This document shows positions 6,103 through 7,088 of a DNA stretch of 7,088 nucleotides, piece after piece; position 1 is the first letter of the stretch, and every line of letters begins with the position of its first letter. The translations under genes were made by a program, and so were the position numbers. A model generated the notes under the pieces. The model searched no databases and was not told where the DNA came from. It saw nothing but the letters and a program-made list of their open reading frames with translations. This DNA comes from Rhodospirillaceae bacterium (GTDB taxonomy: Bacteria > Pseudomonadota > Alphaproteobacteria > Rhodospirillales > Rhodospirillaceae). The stretch is taken from positions 31,439-38,526 of the forward strand of contig NZGX01000040.1 in assembly GCA_002691085.1 (NCBI GenBank). Direction: 5' to 3'.

Positions 6103-6616
6103 TCTTTCCCTCTTTTAGTTTTTCTAGTGCTAAAGACGATGAATAAACTTCTTCTTGAGTAAAGCAAATTTCTATGGAGTTTTTTTGGGAAAAAACCTGT
6201 TCATTCTTAAAGTTAGGGTTGGTGCCTTTTTCCATAGTCATATATTCTTGTCCCTTGAAGAATTTGTTTGGCCTTATAAGGTCTAGAACTTCAATTGCAG
6301 ATGCGTATTCGCTTATAAATGAAAAATTTACACATGACAAACCAGCAATGACTTCAGCTCTCTGATCGCTCTTAAATATGGGTCTATCTTCGCCCTTATT
6401 AATGAATCTATCCGCGGTTATAGAAACAATCAAAATATCACATTTTGATGCAGCAGACTCTAGATGACGCAAGTGTCCAAAATGGAAAATATCAAAGCAC
6501 CCATGACACAAGCCAATTACTTGTGATTTTTTCTTTGCATTGTTAATTACCTTTAGCAATTTTTCTTTTGAAATAGGTTTTGAGGGTGAGATAGGTACAT
6601 TTTTTAAAATTGTCAT
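6095..6616 (-). CDS. Sugar-phosphate nucleotidylyltransferase, HldE C-domain type
   Basis: A 173-residue enzyme of the cytidylyltransferase-like (HxGH) fold. The nucleotide-binding motif is GLCHGCFDIFHFGHLRH (35-51), giving the GxFDxxHxGH signature with His45 and His48. SITADRFINKG and RPIFKSDQRAEVIAGL (78-93) match the adenylyl/cytidylyltransferase half of HldE/RfaE, as does RPNKFFKGQEY (115-125). YSSS (158-161) stands where relatives have the late (F/I)SxT motif. It should join a sugar 1-phosphate to a nucleotide (ATP or CTP; not decidable by eye), releasing pyrophosphate. Many relatives are fused to a PfkB-type sugar kinase. Here only the transferase domain is present and the C-terminus is complete, so this is a stand-alone version. 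Its ATG overlaps the stop of the HAD gene (ATGA) and its end overlaps the epimerase start, indicating translational coupling in one operon. The start is secure from the overlap and motif position. Confidence 0.88.
   Translation of the reverse strand: MTILKNVPISPSKPISKEKLLKVINNAKKKSQVIGLCHGCFDIFHFGHLRHLESAASKCDILIVSITADRFINKGEDRPIFKSDQRAEVIAGLSCVNFSFISEYASAIEVLDLIRPNKFFKGQEYMTMEKGTNPNFKNEQVFSQKNSIEICFTQEEVYSSSLALEKLKEGKND
6109..6112 (-). promoter_or_regulatory. Ribosome-binding site of the epimerase gene
   Basis: On the minus strand GAGG sits six bases before the ATG at 6100-6102, within AAGAGGGAAAGA. It lies inside the last codons of the nucleotidylyltransferase gene, so ribosomes finishing that gene can restart directly on the next one. 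Confidence 0.7.
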
Positions 6617-7088
6617 AGTATCTTCAATTCTTCCTTTAAGAGTAAAGCATCATCAAGATTAGAAAAAACTTTTAGGGGAGAAAATTTTTTTTTCAAAATC
6701 ATTCCTTCGCTTCTATCTAAACCGATAGCTTTATAGGGCTTGTGCTTATTAACCATATGAAGAGCTTCATATGAGTCTTCAAAGACTAAGCATTTGGAAA
6801 ATTTTATATTTAAACATTCTGCAATTCTTAGAAATATATCTGGTTCAGGTTTTGAGTTGAGACCAAGTGTGTCTATATCATTTCCGTCAAGAATAAAATC
6901 AAAAAGATTATATATTTTAAGTTTTCTTAGGATATGAGACGAGTTCTTACTTGATGTAGCAAGTCCGATTAATATATCATTTTCCTTTAGTATTTTTATT
7001 AACCTTAATGAGTCGTCAAAAAGCTTTATACCTTCACTCTTAAGGATTTCAAGAAATAGTTTATTTTTTCTGTTACAAATGCCGTTCA
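6613..7088 (-). CDS. HAD-superfamily enzyme, beta-phosphoglucomutase-like, N-terminus cut off
   Basis: The C-terminal 157 residues of a HAD phosphatase/phosphomutase, open to the right edge; the start and the nucleophile motif I (DxD) lie beyond the window. In order, from the first visible residue: NGICNRKNKLFLEIL (1-15), as in beta-phosphoglucomutase-like proteins with a GxxNRKN cap segment; motif II LATSSKN (42-48); GLNSKPEPDIFL (75-86) with motif III Lys79; and motif IV VFEDS (101-105) with acidic Glu103-Asp104. IGLDRSEG (121-128) fits the same family. Such enzymes interconvert sugar 1-phosphate and sugar 6-phosphate or remove phosphate. As the first visible gene of the operon, it may supply the sugar phosphate used by the nucleotidylyltransferase, whose ATG overlaps its TGA by four bases. 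Mutase and phosphatase cannot be separated without the missing N-terminus. Confidence 0.85.
   Translation of the reverse strand, partial: NGICNRKNKLFLEILKSEGIKLFDDSLRLIKILKENDILIGLATSSKNSSHILRKLKIYNLFDFILDGNDIDTLGLNSKPEPDIFLRIAECLNIKFSKCLVFEDSYEALHMVNKHKPYKAIGLDRSEGMILKKKFSPLKVFSNLDDALLLKEELKIL

Noticed and set aside
6174..6365. Plus-strand open frame of 63 codons opposite the nucleotidylyltransferase gene
   Set aside because: Antisense to conserved motifs of the real gene. The hydrophobic look comes from the complementary codons.
1..7088. CRISPR array, insertion sequence, toxin-antitoxin pair or phage genes
   Set aside because: No regularly spaced repeats, transposase motifs, terminal inverted repeats or phage-type proteins were seen on either strand.

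Overview
The window is AT-rich DNA (about 30% GC by eye, not computed). It appears to come from an alphaproteobacterium, plausibly an AT-rich marine lineage. The evidence is the left edge: the last 103 codons of lepA with an alphaproteobacterial-looking C-terminus, a small two-helix membrane protein of a type I recall beside lepA in Rhodospirillales-like genomes, and a tRNA-Ser(GGA) gene. The lineage call is inference from protein style and base composition.

Layout. Bases 1-842 are the housekeeping flank: partial lepA (+), a small membrane protein (-) that meets lepA tail to tail, and tRNA-Ser(GGA) (+). From 890 onward every gene looks like cell-surface carbohydrate or polysaccharide metabolism. 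On the + strand are a methyltransferase-like protein (890-1645), a NodU/CmcH/TobZ-type carbamoyltransferase (1776-3401) and a second copy of the methyltransferase-like protein (3420-4190). The two copies are about 58% identical over their first 200 residues by hand count. Two blocks on the - strand converge on this set. A tightly overlapping trio, read from the right edge leftward, encodes a beta-phosphoglucomutase-like HAD enzyme (partial, 6613-7088), a stand-alone HldE-C-like nucleotidylyltransferase (6095-6616) and a variant NAD-dependent sugar epimerase/dehydratase (5107-6102). After a 79-bp gap comes a class I SAM methyltransferase (4269-5027).

How the genes may work together (inference). 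The HAD enzyme, nucleotidylyltransferase and SDR resemble an assembly line for an activated sugar: sugar phosphate, then NDP-sugar, then modified NDP-sugar. The carbamoyltransferase and up to three methyltransferase-type proteins would decorate that sugar or the polymer carrying it. No glycosyltransferase, flippase or polymerase is visible, so the rest of the pathway probably lies beyond the right edge. The switch from core genes to surface-sugar cargo directly after a tRNA-Ser gene is typical of a variable chromosomal locus, but no integrase or att repeat is visible here. No CRISPR array or insertion sequence was seen, and no stretch over 300 bases lacks a gene.
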